64,000 bases of DNA, taken from the NCBI GenBank assembly GCA_009731375.1, contig BJOX01000002.1, positions 568,795-632,794 of the forward strand, given 5' to 3'. Both the position numbers and the translations under genes were made by a program. Each line of letters opens with the position of its first letter. Positions within the stretch are counted from its first letter, which is position 1. This document shows, one piece after another, positions 14,901-25,069 of the stretch. Source of the stretch: Paulinella micropora (Eukaryota; Cercozoa; Imbricatea; Euglyphida). The notes beneath the pieces were generated by a model. It searched no databases. It was not told the origin of the DNA and saw nothing but the letters and a program-made list of their open reading frames with translations.

Positions 14901-16093
14901 TTCCAACCGCCGCCTTGGGCTGTTTTTTGTTCGAGGGGATGGACCGTAATGGAGTGGATGTCGAGGAACTGCTCGATGAAGAGCTCGAAGAAGTACTCGA
15001 CGAAGAGCTCGAAGGCTGTGTGGCAGCAGGGGCTGAAGACACGAGGCTGGGGGGCCTGCCTGCAGCTAGCTGAGCAGAAACACGACGAGCGAGGGCAGGG
15101 TCGGCGCGTGCTTTTTCCTCTTCCTTTTCGTCTCCCACCACCTCAGTAGCTGCAACACTGCCCTGAGAATTCGGGGCGCGGGATGCAGCATTAGCAAGAG
15201 AATTGTTGGGATGGAAAACAGAGGAAACATCAGCCGGGGCAGCCTGCGATTGTCCCCTTGGCCTCCTGCTTGGAACCATCCTAAGTTGAAAAATATGGCA
15301 TATTTTTCAACACGACAATTATGACGTCGTGGTGGAAGATGTGTCTCGGATGAAAAATATGACATTTTTTGAGACATGGAAAAAAAAACCACGTGGAGCA
15401 AAGAATCGTGAGACATTGAAGCTCACAAGAAAAATATGGCATATTTTTGTTTGAAGACCTTAGCCTGCTCATTCATCTCTTTTTGAAATTGCTTGAGGTA
15501 GTTGTTCACAGCCCCTACACCCGAGAGCAAAAACAAAAAACCATAGTGACACGAAGCCAAAAAAAACAGTTCGGGCAAGCATGGCAGCCATGAACTCACA
15601 GCCCATAATTGAAACTTGTTCAAATTCAAGCAACAACTAGAACAACAGACACAAAGCAACAACAAACAACTAGAATAAAGGAGAGCTTGCTGACTTGTAG
15701 GAGCTGCCACGTTTGGGCCTTTGGCGAACATGTCGTGCAACTTCTCGTCCCAGGTCACATCCGCAGGAAAGCCCACGTAGTAGAAAGCTTCAGTGAGGCA
15801 CAGTTCATCGAGCAAGGCAAATGTCTTGAATTCTCCAGCTTCGTCTTGGCTTGTGTCGTCGACCCACACCTGGACGTGCCAAAGTCGAGGGTTGTAGTTG
15901 TAACTAGTAGCACCTTTTGGCTTAAACGAAAACTTTCACACAACACCGAGATCGAAAGAGCTCTCGATGTGACCCGTGTGGTCAGTCCCATGCTCTCTTC
16001 CAAACTCACACTCAGAGACAATGAGCTTCATTTCAGGTGAGACCCACCATCTGTAGGTGATGTAAGACTTGTCGACAGAGGGACCACCCATGA
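11904..16093 (-). pseudogene. Multi-exon beta-class N6-adenine-type DNA methyltransferase with Cys-rich tail, disrupted
   Basis: Read on the minus strand from a likely ATG at 16093 (MGGPSVDKSYITYRW) to a stop near 11904. The C-terminal part has the target-base motif DLPYN (about 12941-12959), then a conserved FGTIEPVFWYKEKHNYQGH stretch, then FEKPTELSRQIL and the SAM-binding MGSGSEVIGAL loop (about 12450-12490). Motif IV before motif I is the order of beta-class N6/N4 methyltransferases such as CcrM. DLPY replaces the usual DPPY. The tail (about 11950-12200) is rich in Cys-X2-Cys and His, a PHD/RING-like zinc-binding region. The N-terminal exons are Ser/Pro-rich and unassigned; one part (about 14100-14200) is weakly ParB-like. 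GT-AG introns separate exons, several with GTC donors. Lesions: an in-frame TGA at 15936-15938, a frameshift in the T5 run at 12593-12597 and another near 12850. It would methylate adenine in DNA, perhaps the element's own ends. Exon borders are inferred. Confidence 0.7.
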
Positions 16094-16838
16094 TGTAGTG
16101 TTCGGAAAGCGATTTTGAGAGTGCAACAATCTAGACACCCGAACAAAAGTGCTCAAGTTGACCGGAAGCGGTCACGAAGCAAAAAAAAAAATGAAGTTAG
16201 GCCTGAAAACATGTATTTTTTTTTTCATTTGGATAGGGATGGAAAGTCACGCTCATGTATGGTGAAATGCAATCAAAAATGGCAAACGGACCCAGTCCGG
16301 CCACTCGTTCCCAAAAACTGACGTCCGAAACCGGTTTTTGTCCCTTGGTGGCACCGAGTGTGGGCTCAAACCGGCTCACTTTGGAAAATATGCCATATTT
16401 TCTTTCCTGAGACATCCTTGGAAATTGATTTTTTACCTTTTTTTCCGGACGGATTTGTTTGAAAAGGTTCCGGTGTCGGAGTATGCCATATTTGTGTTTT
16501 CCGACAACCCTTGTAAAACCACTCTCGCCACTTCTGTTTTTTTGACAATATTAGGTTCTCAAGCGAGGTTACCTGTCTGCGCTGAGAAGCCACTTCGTTG
16601 AAGCGGCAAAATCGATTCAGGGCACTCCTTTAAAAATTTGTTCCTGATTGCAACACGTTCGCAGAAGAAGACCTGAAAATCAAGAAAGCTGTCTCCAGTA
16701 AGTTGCCTGTAACACGTTCAATGCATTTTTTTCTCTTGTAGTCACTCGTGGTCAGGCGATTTCTTGGGTTTTGGCTTCGAAGCTTGGGTGAAAATGTTCG
16801 CGCCTGACAGACTTTACAGATTTTGGAACAAGTAACGC
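16094..16838. promoter_or_regulatory. Divergent intergenic region between methyltransferase and transposase-like gene
   Basis: About 745 bases between two divergently transcribed genes. It holds a GACCGGAAGCGGTC palindrome (about 16158) and two palindrome-family members (16383-16404 and 16481-16496). The second is itself flanked by inverted TGTCGGA / TCCGACA arms. A shared promoter is inferred from position only. Confidence 0.4.
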
Positions 16839-17559
16839 ATGTCAGGCATCAGAACGGTCAGTTCCGCAAAATTGAAGAACATGGCAGACAAGCGTTCGTG
16901 CTTCCTTCTTCTCGTCATGCTTCAACAGGGTCAGCGTTTTCTCCAGTGGGAGCTTGACTTGTGCCTTGAACTCAAGCATCGAGGACTAAGCAGGGAAGGA
17001 CTCGATGTTTTGTCCTCGTTTGGAAGAGTGATTCCGATCAGGAGCTTTGATCGCCGCCGCAAAATTTGCCTTCAGGAAATCAAAACATCTCTAAGGTTCT
17101 TTCCTTCCTCCTCCTTTACGCATGGATGAGCATGAACTGTTTTCAAAAATATGCCATATTTTTTTGTCTTTGAAAAATTTTTGCCCTTGGTTGTACTTCC
17201 CAACAAGTGTAGTTTCGAAAAATATGACATATTTTTCTTGTCTAAAATGTTTTCTGAAACCCACAAGTACAACTCCTTTCATTACTTGTACTTTAACCTT
17301 TGCAAATCCTCGATGTAAACAATCACAAAAATCTCGGTTCTCTGCGGATGGACTGGTTTTTGCTGCTCTTCATCGTCTTTTGGCCATCAGATTTGCAAAA
17401 GACGAGGAAGAGAAATCACCACTGTCTACGGTCGCAACTAGTTCTTGCTCTTCTGACTTTTGGGACAAGGCCAGAAGAGCAAAAACTCAAACTCTTGCTG
17501 GTCGTCTTCGGACTCCTGTCTGTCCAATTACTGGCTGGCTGGAAAGCAATGCCAGGTGG

Positions 17560-17890
17560 AGTTTACTTCTGAAGCACAATGTTACAATCTCCACCTTGCA
17601 TTGTTGACCCTTGAAGCTTCGTTACTGATGGAGGGTTGTGGCAAGAAATTACAAATTTCTTCCTCGGTAAAATTTCCTGCTACGATTCTTTATCTGACCC
17701 CTGCGGTCGTTACTGGGTGCGCAGCGCCGAAAAAAACAAGTAGCTGTCTTTTTCGGCGCTACGCCATCCCTGGTGAAACTTGTTTCTGATTTAGCGGAGG
17801 GTGTTGGCATGAAATTACACATTTCTTCCGCTGTACAATCTCATTCCAATGTTCTTCTTCTGACCCTGGAAGCTTCGTTACTTGTTTCTT
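17560..17890 (+). repeat. Three imperfect ~105-bp repeats inside transposase copy 1 region
   Basis: Segments around 17562-17625, 17628-17715 and 17790-17883 share phrases that translate as (K)KLQISSSV / MKLHISSAV and LLTLEASLL. They may be degenerate internal protein repeats of about 33 residues or a local tandem duplication inside an intron. The second transposase copy has no equivalent. Confidence 0.45.
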
Positions 17891-18549
17891 CCATTGTGCC
17901 CTGTCCAGAGGGACCAGGCAGAGTGGAAGAACCACTCAAACTGTTTGCAGAGTTTTTTTTTTCTCTGTTTTTTAATGTCATTTTTTCCCTTTTTTTTTTG
18001 TCGTCAGTGTGGAGGAGAAACGAGCCGACGATCTGAAGTCTACTTGGTTCGACAACTTCGCGACCAGCTTGAAGTTTCCGAACGTCGGTAGTGCCGAACT
18101 TTGGGAGTGGACCCTACAACAACGGCCTCTGGACTGTCTTCGGAATTCTGAAATCTCAGCGCCAGAACCCTCCCAGCATGGTGCTTCGCGTGGGCCAGGT
18201 CGATGCTTTTCCAGAGGATTTGTTTGATGACGCGGTCGTTGCCTTGACCCGAGCTAACACGAGAGAGCTTCAAACCAACAACAGAGATTTCAAGCGATTT
18301 TTTGATGATTCTGTCTCCAAACAGTGCACCAGGATTCCGCTTTGTTTGCCAGCGGATTTGTCAGTCGACACCCGGCCCGGCAATGAACCGCTTGTTTTCA
18401 AAGGTCTGCGAATGGAGGACCAGAACATTGCGTCGAACGACGCCCTCATCAGACTTCTCGAGAAACTTGATTTACAGCATCGCCGTTCGGATGTTTGGCG
18501 TTTCCAGCTTTTTACGGTAGATTCTAACATTTACAAGCGGATTTACAAG

Positions 18550-18608
18550 GTAGTAATTCTGTGCATGCATTCGAAAAATATGGCATATTTTTTTAATTGA
18601 TGTCACAG
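18550..18608 (+). other. GT-AG intron with internal palindrome (copy 1)
   Basis: A 59-nt intron between ATTTACAAG and GCTTTGTACGAT. The homologous intron of copy 2 is at 21387-21452 (66 nt, between CTCAAG and GCAATTTC), at the same protein position (after the DSNIYKRI phrase). Only the copy-1 intron holds the palindrome (18571-18595). Confidence 0.85.
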
Positions 18609-18946
18609 GCTTTGTACGATCGAAGCCGGGGTTTGTCGCACTTAAAGTCCTGGATGTGTGTCTTCTTGGGCCATTGGCATGTTTACAAGTTCCTTTGTGT
18701 CTTGATTTGGCGTGAGTTTACGCGCCAGGTTTTTGGGCCCCTTTGGCACGAGCTTTTCCTTCCAAAAAGTTCAGGATCAAACCTAGACTCAAGACGATTT
18801 CGGCGGTCATGGCCTACGTTCGTCTTGCTTACCCCCACGTTCAAGCTGACCTGCTCGACAATGTCCAGTTCAATGAAGAGCTCACCCCTGCGCAGAGGGC
18901 CAACCTCGGAGGTTTGCTGGTTTTGTTTGAGTGGTTCATGCCAGTG

Positions 18947-19006
18947 GTCAGCCAGCCCTGTTTGTAGGTTTGAAAATTCGCCATATTTTTCTTCTTTGTG
19001 TTTCAG
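18947..19006 (+). other. GT-AG intron with internal palindrome (copy 1)
   Basis: A 60-nt intron with a GTCAGC donor after CCAGTG and a tttcag acceptor. The equivalent in copy 2 is 21787-21852 (66 nt, GTAAGT donor, (GTT)n before the acceptor). Only copy 1 has the palindrome (18971-18991, one arm degenerate). Confidence 0.85.
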
Positions 19007-20069
19007 GCCCAATATCTCGGCTGCGTGATCAGGGAGAACATGCCTGATCAGATTTTTGCTTACTTGCATCGCGCCCTCCATGTCCTTCTCCACTTCAGAG
19101 CTAACGAGTACTCGCACGTTTTGTGCCTGCACCTTCTGACCCTCAACTACTGGAGGCGCCACCAGCATCCGGGGTGGAGGGCTTTTTGTCACGACCCTCG
19201 GATCTTTCTGAAGAGCGTTGCGAAGCAAACCTCAGCACCGTAGCCAGGCACTCTCTCACAGACCCCATGCGATTCGACGTCAAGCACGTTGAGCAGACCC
19301 TGTTGCTGGTAACTCACAGTCGTGGCAATGTTGCGCCTCCTTCTGAGTCCCAAGGCCAAAAGATCGACCCTCGCGGTGAGGAAGTCAAGATTGCTTACAA
19401 CTTCTTGTCTGATCTGATCGAGGACATTGTTCATGACCGTGCGAGAATGTACCCAGCCGGGGCAGCCCTTGACTGGGATTTGAAAGAAGACATGAAAGAA
19501 AGGCTTGTTGCCTTCGATCTCAAGATCGAGGTCATGGATGATTTGTTGCCGAAGTTTGCCCAAAACGTGGATCGGTGTCGACGACTGACTGTTTTGGACT
19601 GGCTGGTGACTGTTCGTGCCGCCATTGAAGACGGACTCGTTGACGATCCAGACGAAAGCGTTGATTTGGCCCGTGTGGAGTCAGGTGTGATTAGTCTCAG
19701 TAGTGCATCGTCCTCCATGTCTTCTGGGGATCAACCGCCGGATGGCAAGGCACGTTCATCCCAGAACCGCATTTTCGCCGAAGACGCCGCCGAGGTGAGG
19801 CACCTGCTTCTGACGGCGAGGACACTGACAGCATGGCGCAGAGCGAAGCAGGAGACACTTCCGACAGTTCTGACAGTGATGTGTCCCAATTTACAGAATC
19901 AGCATCTACTGTCGCCTCCGAGTCAGTGCAGCAGTCTTTGAGGCCTCCTGAGCGCAGAGCTGCACGTGTTACCCGGGCGTCCACATGGTGCTTCGGTTCT
20001 CTGAGGACATTCAGTCGGGGGCTTCTTCTTCCTCCCAGCAGAACACAATGTAGTGCACATTGTTTTTAG

Positions 20070-20849
20070 TTTACACTGACAGCTTTGATGTTGGTTGTTC
20101 CGGTCTTCGATTCAGATTTAAGGTTTTCGGGCATTCTTTAGCTTCGTTCATTGTTGCCAACCGGTCATCGCTACAAGTTTTTGTAATAATTAAACTTCAA
20201 AAATATGACATATTTTTGTTTCATGGAAATTCATGCCTCGGATTTCTGTGTGTCTCCCATGGGAAGGGTTCGCTTTCCGTTTTCGCAGCACCTCACCGGT
20301 TGGCTTTTACAACTTGACCGGTTTCCAAGCTACCCTTCTTCAATCTTGACTCGCGAGTTCGAGGAGTTCTTGCACAAACAACCCTGTCATGCTTTTCGTC
20401 CCTTCATTTCTTCTTTCCAGTCGTTGTTTGTAGTCATGTTTTTTCTCCAGCACGAGCTGAAACTTGAAAAATATGGCATATTTTCCTCTTCGAACATGTA
20501 ACTTTTATGCATAAAAGTGCCAACTGCAGATGAACCAGACCTGTCTGAACCGAACAGTTTGGTTATCGTGAATCGTGGTGTGTTTGATTTCTTTCAAAAG
20601 TGGCCTGAAACATGTTGAAACCACTCATTATGTGCATGAAGATGCTAGTTCAGAAACAGTAAAGACGGATGTCAGGGTGATTTCAGTAAAGCATGCAAAT
20701 GTCTTGAGAGGTGACAAAAAAGAATTTTAAAGCATGCATTGTTTTTTCGATGTGTCCTTTTTTTAAAACTTCCCTCAGCACTAAAACCCAAACAGTTGAG
20801 TAAACCAGCATCACTGCACCTGTAAACATGCTACTGTGCTAGGCAAAAC
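20070..20849. other. Spacer between transposase copies
   Basis: No gene is seen. It contains two AAAATATGNCATATTTT palindromes (20196-20222, 20463-20486) and one CTTTTATGCATAAAAGTG palindrome (20502-20519). Confidence 0.6.
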
Positions 20850-22980
20850 GAAGCCCGTAATGACGTGATCTGGTCTACTTGGTTCGACAACTTTGCAACG
20901 AGTCTGACGTTTCGCAATGTTGGTGTTCCCAATTTATGAGCGGGCCCATACAACAACGGACTTTGGACGGTTGTGGGAGTAATTCAGTCGCAGCGGTTGC
21001 AGCCTCCCAGCTTAATGTGGAATGACTGCAAGAGAAACGCAATTCCATAATTATGATCTTTTTCAGCAGGCTTTGACGGAGCTTACACAAAGTAGGATGC
21101 ACGAGTTGCAAACCAGGAATCCTGACTTTTTGCAATTTTTCAACACTCTGCTTCCAAGGAAACAAACAAAATTCCGCTCAGGTTGCCCGTCAGTCTTTCT
21201 ACGGACAACGACCCTGCGAACAAGGGGACTGTTTTCTTCGGTGTGCGGTTGGAAGACCGAAACATCGCATCCAATGATGCGTTGATTCGTTTGTTGCAAA
21301 AACTTGCAGCGGATCAAAGACAGGAAGAAGAGCCCCGTTACAAGCTCTACACGGTCGATTCCAACATTTACAAAAGAATTCTCAAGGTGTGTTTTTTAAA
21401 GTTGTGACGAAATTGTGCAAGAACAGCTTTTGTGTGTTTGCGGTTTTTGCAGGCAATTTCGGACTCGAGCGGAGGCTTTACTCACCTGAAGTCCTGGATG
21501 TGTGTGTTTCTCGGGCACTGGCATGTGCACAAGTTCTTGTGCATTTTGATTTGCCTTAGTTCAAGCGCCAAGTGTTCGGCCCGTTTTGGCATGCACTGTT
21601 TCCTGACAAAAAATTCCGCATCAAGCCCCGGCTGAAGACAATCACTGCAATCATGGCTTACCTGCGACTAGCTTACCCTCACGTGAGAAAGGACATCCAG
21701 GACAGCTCTGACAACCGGCCCTTCCTGAAGAAGTCATAACAGCACTCCGAAGTCTTTTGACGTTGTTTGAGTGGTTCATGCCCGTGGTAAGTCTTTGGCT
21801 CAGCTCCACTGTTGACAAATGCAGTTTTGTTGTTGTTGTTGTTGTTGTGCAGGCCCAGGACCTGGGTTGCGTCATTCGTGAAAACATGCCCAAACAAATT
21901 TGGGTGTACTTGCACAGAGCTTTGCATGTGTTGTTGCACTTCAAAGCCAACGAGTACACGCATGTCCTGACGTTGCACCTGCTTCTGTTGAACTACTGGC
22001 GAAGTGTGAGCCACCCAGCTTGGCGAGCGTTTCAGCATGACCCCAGGATGTTCTCTGAAGAAAAATGTGAAGCGAATCTCAGCAGCGTTGCGATGCATTC
22101 TTTGAGCGATCCCATGCGGTTTGATCTTCAACATGTACAGAAAACGCTGTTGTTGCTGACTCACAGTCGTGAAAACCTGGGCGAAAGCTCCCGTAACCAG
22201 GACGGACAGAAGATTGAGCCTCGGGGTCCAGAGGTTGAGGCGGCGTACAATTTTTTACTGGAGCTTGTAGCAAGCATTAAAGGTGGAACTGCGAGAATGT
22301 ACCCTGTTGGCGCAGCTGAAGACTGGGATTCCAAGGATGACATGAAGAACAGGCTTGTTCCATTCGAAATCAAGTTGCAAGTCAAGAATGATGTTCTTCC
22401 TCAGTTCGACAGAAACGTCCAGCGCTGCAAGCGCCTTTCGGTTTTGAACTGGCTTGTCACTGTTCGCGCATCGATTGAGGAAGGAGTCGTGGATGATCCG
22501 CTCCAAGATTCCCAGGAGGCAGACTCGCAAGGGAACAGGGAGCTACAAGCATCGCAAGGCGAGCAGGAATTGTCACAGGCAAATTTGCAGAGAAGAGATT
22601 CAGCAATGTCTGCGGCAGATGCAAAGGCCGGAGACGGCTCTGTAGAAGGGTCACTGGCGAGGAGTCCCAGAATGTTGCCGCGGCCAAGGCGCAGGAGTCG
22701 AGGGGAAGCAGAGCTGGACGCAGCTGAAGATGGAGATGAAACAGACAACATGGCGCACAGCGATTCCCAGTGTATCTCAGACAGTGACGATGACAATTCT
22801 TCAGGTGACTGGGAGGGCTCTGCCGCCGACGCTGAGTCGGAAGCAGTTGCTAGCCAGCAATCACTTCGTCCGCCCTTGCGCAGCTCTGCACGCGCAGTCA
22901 GGGCAAGAACCTGGATGGCACGCTTGGTTGGGGATTTTGACACTGACTCGACTCCGTCGACAGCTTCCCGCCAGAGGTAA
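20850..22980 (+). pseudogene. Transposase-like gene, copy 2, 5'-incomplete and disrupted
   Basis: A tandem paralogue of copy 1. It starts abruptly at a phrase matching STWFDNFATSL (about 20873) and continues GPYNNGLWTVVGVIQ, IASNDALIRLLQKL, LYTVDSNIYKRILK, THLKSWMCVFLGHWHVHKF, IRENMPKQIWVYLHRALHV and ANEYTHVLTLHLLLLNYW. An acidic Ser/Asp/Gln tail follows, ending SLRPPLRSSARAVRARTW and a TAA at 22978. Introns are 21387-21452 and 21787-21852; the second has no stop and is a multiple of three, so it is open to read-through. A TGA interrupts near 20937 and a frameshift lies near 21725. No N-terminal exon equivalent to 16901-17099 is visible upstream. The two copies carry different lesions, so each decayed independently. 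Confidence 0.65.
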
Positions 22981-23548
22981 AAGATTCGGCACGGCACGAC
23001 CGGTCGGAATTTTTGCATTAAAATTTTTTTCAGTGAGAAAGTTGCATTTGCGAAGGACCTAGGTTGAGATTAACATTCCGGCTGAACCTTGTGTGGCCGT
23101 TCTAGCAATGCCAATGTAGCACATTTATGCATATTTGGATCAAATGTCGTTTCCAATGACATCAGCTCTAATTTAGGCTAGCGTTAATGTGACTTTTCTC
23201 ACTCAAGCTACTCTTTCAGTGTCTAGAAATGGTCGGTGCAGCAGAATTTAATTCACTTAGTCAGTTCAAGGAATGCAGAAAGCATTTATGCATAAAAGTC
23301 ACAAATTTAGTTGACATCGGTTGGATTTTTTCGGAGAAAACTGTTTTACCTTTTTTTTTAGCAACAGCTTTCCCACACTTACAGCTTTTATGCATAAAAG
23401 TGTTTGCCGACAGCCGGCATGCTTTTCTAGGGAATATATAGGTAATCCATTTATGGTATTTTTTAGTGGTACTTCTGCGTGACCAAGATGGGCATGTTTT
23501 TATTAATTACAAAAATTATATTTTACCCCTCCAGAGGGGTAAATAAAG
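22981..23548. other. Spacer with CTTTTATGCATAAAAG palindromes
   Basis: Non-coding. Members of the ATGCAT-centred palindrome family are at 23283-23300 and 23384-23402, with a half copy at 23121-23137. A short hairpin, acccctccagaggggt, is at 23525-23540. Confidence 0.6.
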
Positions 23549-23570
23549 CAGTGAGTTGGCAGGTCCAAGT
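23549..23570 (-). mobile_element. Right terminal inverted repeat of the region-B unit
   Basis: Reverse complement CTTGGACCTGCCAAC plus seven bases; 19 of 22 match the left copy at 11545-11566. It is followed by GTA/CTA trinucleotide DNA (23571-23680), the same flavour as the outer flank of the left copy. Confidence 0.55.
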
Positions 23571-24196
23571 AGTACTACTAGCTCTAGTAGCTATAAATTC
23601 ACTATAGTACTAGTAGTATGTACTACTAGTACTACTAGTACTACTACTAGTACTAGTACTATAACTAGTACTAGTAGTATTTAGAGTATGGGCCTTGGCA
23701 ACGACTAGAACGACTTGAGCTGCTCGTCCGCGCCTACAATCAAAGTGCACTCCCTGCATTACACTAGTTACAATATATTTTAGTATGATCTAGATCTAGT
23801 AGATCTAGGTAGACTAGCTAGACTAGGTAGATGATTCCCGACGGTCTAGACGGTGACTACTATAGGTATTACTATAGCACACTTATCTTTTATATAAAAT
23901 AAGTCTATTTTTATATAAATTACTCTTATTATTAATTTAAATAAATATATACATAATTCAATATAACAATCATTAAGCATTAAATAGTCTATAGTTGAAT
24001 TTCTCTCAAACTCTAAAAAAAAGATAACTTATCTATCTTTTTCCAAATAAACCTAAGAGACATTAAAACCTGTTTCTTAGTTTTTTCTGCTGTGCTAGAC
24101 TTAGTTATCTTTTTTGAAAAAATTAAAAAGTCCTCCCTATTGCGAGTTTGATTAATTAATTTTTTTTCATAAATTTTTACCAGTCTATATATACCA
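23571..24196. other. (GTA)n-rich then AT-rich spacer; left junction of the PLV block
   Basis: AGTACTAGT-type trinucleotides (23571-23680, many self-complementary) are followed by unique sequence and then a drop to AT-rich DNA from about 23880. No terminal inverted repeat of the PLV block was found by eye. Confidence 0.5.
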
Positions 24197-24522
24197 ATGA
24201 CTACCCTTAATAGACTATCTGAAAAATTTGGACAACTTTCAATTGAGAAGAATAAGGAATTCTTTTCAGTAAGAGAGATGTGCAACAGATAATTGATGAA
24301 GAAATTAAGGCAATTGAGAAAAGTAGAGAAGGAAAGCAAACCGATGTTTTTCCGTTTGGTAAATATAGAGGTAAGAAAATTCAAGATATTGCTACCATTG
24401 ACAAACCATATCTTGAATGGGTTATGAAACAGCCTTGGTTTGAAAAATTTACAGACATTAAAAGTGAATTAAAAAATATATTTAATAAAAAAATAATAAT
24501 AATAATATATGATGACTGACCT
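24197..24522 (+). pseudogene. PLV protein with ExoX-like C-terminal domain, frameshifted
   Basis: ATG at 24197 (MTTLNRLSEKFGQL). After a one-base shift near 24270 the frame continues to VFPFGKYRGKKIQDIA and DKPYLEWVMKQPWF. The FGKYRGK...YLxW pattern is that of the exodeoxyribonuclease X C-terminal-like (DUF3820-type) domain, a small module found beside nucleases and in phage and viral proteins. The nuclease core itself is absent, so a DNA-binding or accessory role is more likely than exonuclease activity. It overlaps the next gene by a few bases. Confidence 0.55.
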
Positions 24523-24966
24523 AAATACCAAACAGGACTACTTGAATGAAATTGAAAAATGGAACATTGACAGCAAAATAAAAAAGCCAACAATTAAATG
24601 GACTAAACCTGACATTGTATCTTTCTATGAACAATATAAACCACGCGACGACAATTTGAAAGTAGTTATTCCATTGGAGGCTACATTACAAAAAATAATG
24701 GACGAAGAACCAAGCACACCTTTTACAGCGAATGCTACAGACGAAGGATGTAAGGAAACCGATTTGAAAGAGACTGGAATTACCGAAATAAAGGCTAATG
24801 TGGGTAAAGAGATAGCAAAAAATGAAACTGATATTTTTCTTCAATATGGTAAGTATAAAAAAAAATGAAAATTGAAGATGTTGCTAAGATTGATAAACAA
24901 TACCTTGAATATTTAATTCAACAACCTTATTTTAATAACAAAGATGCGGTAAAAAAATATCTATGA
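24509..24966 (+). pseudogene. Second ExoX-C-like PLV protein, frameshifted at an A run
   Basis: ATG at 24509 (MMTDLNTKQDYLNEI). The N-terminus is charged and unassigned; the C-terminus has LQYGKYKKK, then after the A9 run (about 24847-24855) MKIEDVAKIDKQYLEYLIQQ. The two pieces are in adjacent frames and would form one FGKYkxk...YLEyL module like the gene just upstream. The pair looks like a tandem gene duplication. The shift lies in a homopolymer, so a sequencing error is possible. Confidence 0.55.
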
Positions 24967-25069
24967 TGATACATCACCTTCCGCTTTATTGGTCTTCTAT
25001 AAAATTAGCAGTAATGTTGACATTTCCACCATTATTAGTAGTGGAAACTGATTTCTATGTAAAGTTAAA

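Larger units (their letters stand above)
16839..20069 (+). pseudogene. Transposase-like gene, copy 1 (possible DUF6589/KDZ-type), multi-exon, disrupted
   Basis: The first exon (about 16901-17099, donor CTCTAAG before GTTCTTTCC) encodes the phrase LCLELKHRGLSREGLDVLSS, like the start of DUF6589/KDZ-type transposases. Later exons encode STWFDNFATSL, GPYNNGLWTVFGIL, RMEDQNIASNDALIRLLEKL, LFTVDSNIYKRIYK, then HLKSWMCVFLGHWHVYKF and IRENMPDQIFAYLHRALHV. The Asp of TVDSN and the GHWH step are candidate catalytic residues of an RNase H-fold (DDE) transposase. The acidic tail ends SLRPPERRAARVTRASTW. Introns at 18550-18608 and 18947-19006 are well defined (GT-AG, 59-60 nt), each with a palindrome. 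One-base frameshifts occur near 18085, 19208 and 19810. Homology to copy 2 is certain; the family name is a tentative recollection. Confidence 0.6.
11856..20486. repeat. Family of ~15 AAAATATGNCATATTTT palindromes in introns and spacers
   Basis: Copies at about 11856-11880 (diverged), 13021-13039, 13181-13196 (half), 14578-14600, 15286-15310 (25-bp near-perfect), 15351-15372, 15429-15449, 16383-16404, 16481-16496 (diverged), 17143-17165, 17216-17239, 18571-18595, 18971-18991, 20196-20222 and 20463-20486. All fall in introns or intergenic spacers, none in recognised exons. In the two well-defined introns at 18550-18608 and 18947-19006 the palindrome starts 21-24 bases after the donor. None was seen in regions A, C or D. 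Confidence 0.85.

Noticed and set aside
24013-24384. Minus-strand frame of 123 codons
   Set aside because: Antisense of the ExoX-C-like gene; hydrophobic low-complexity translation of AT-rich coding DNA.
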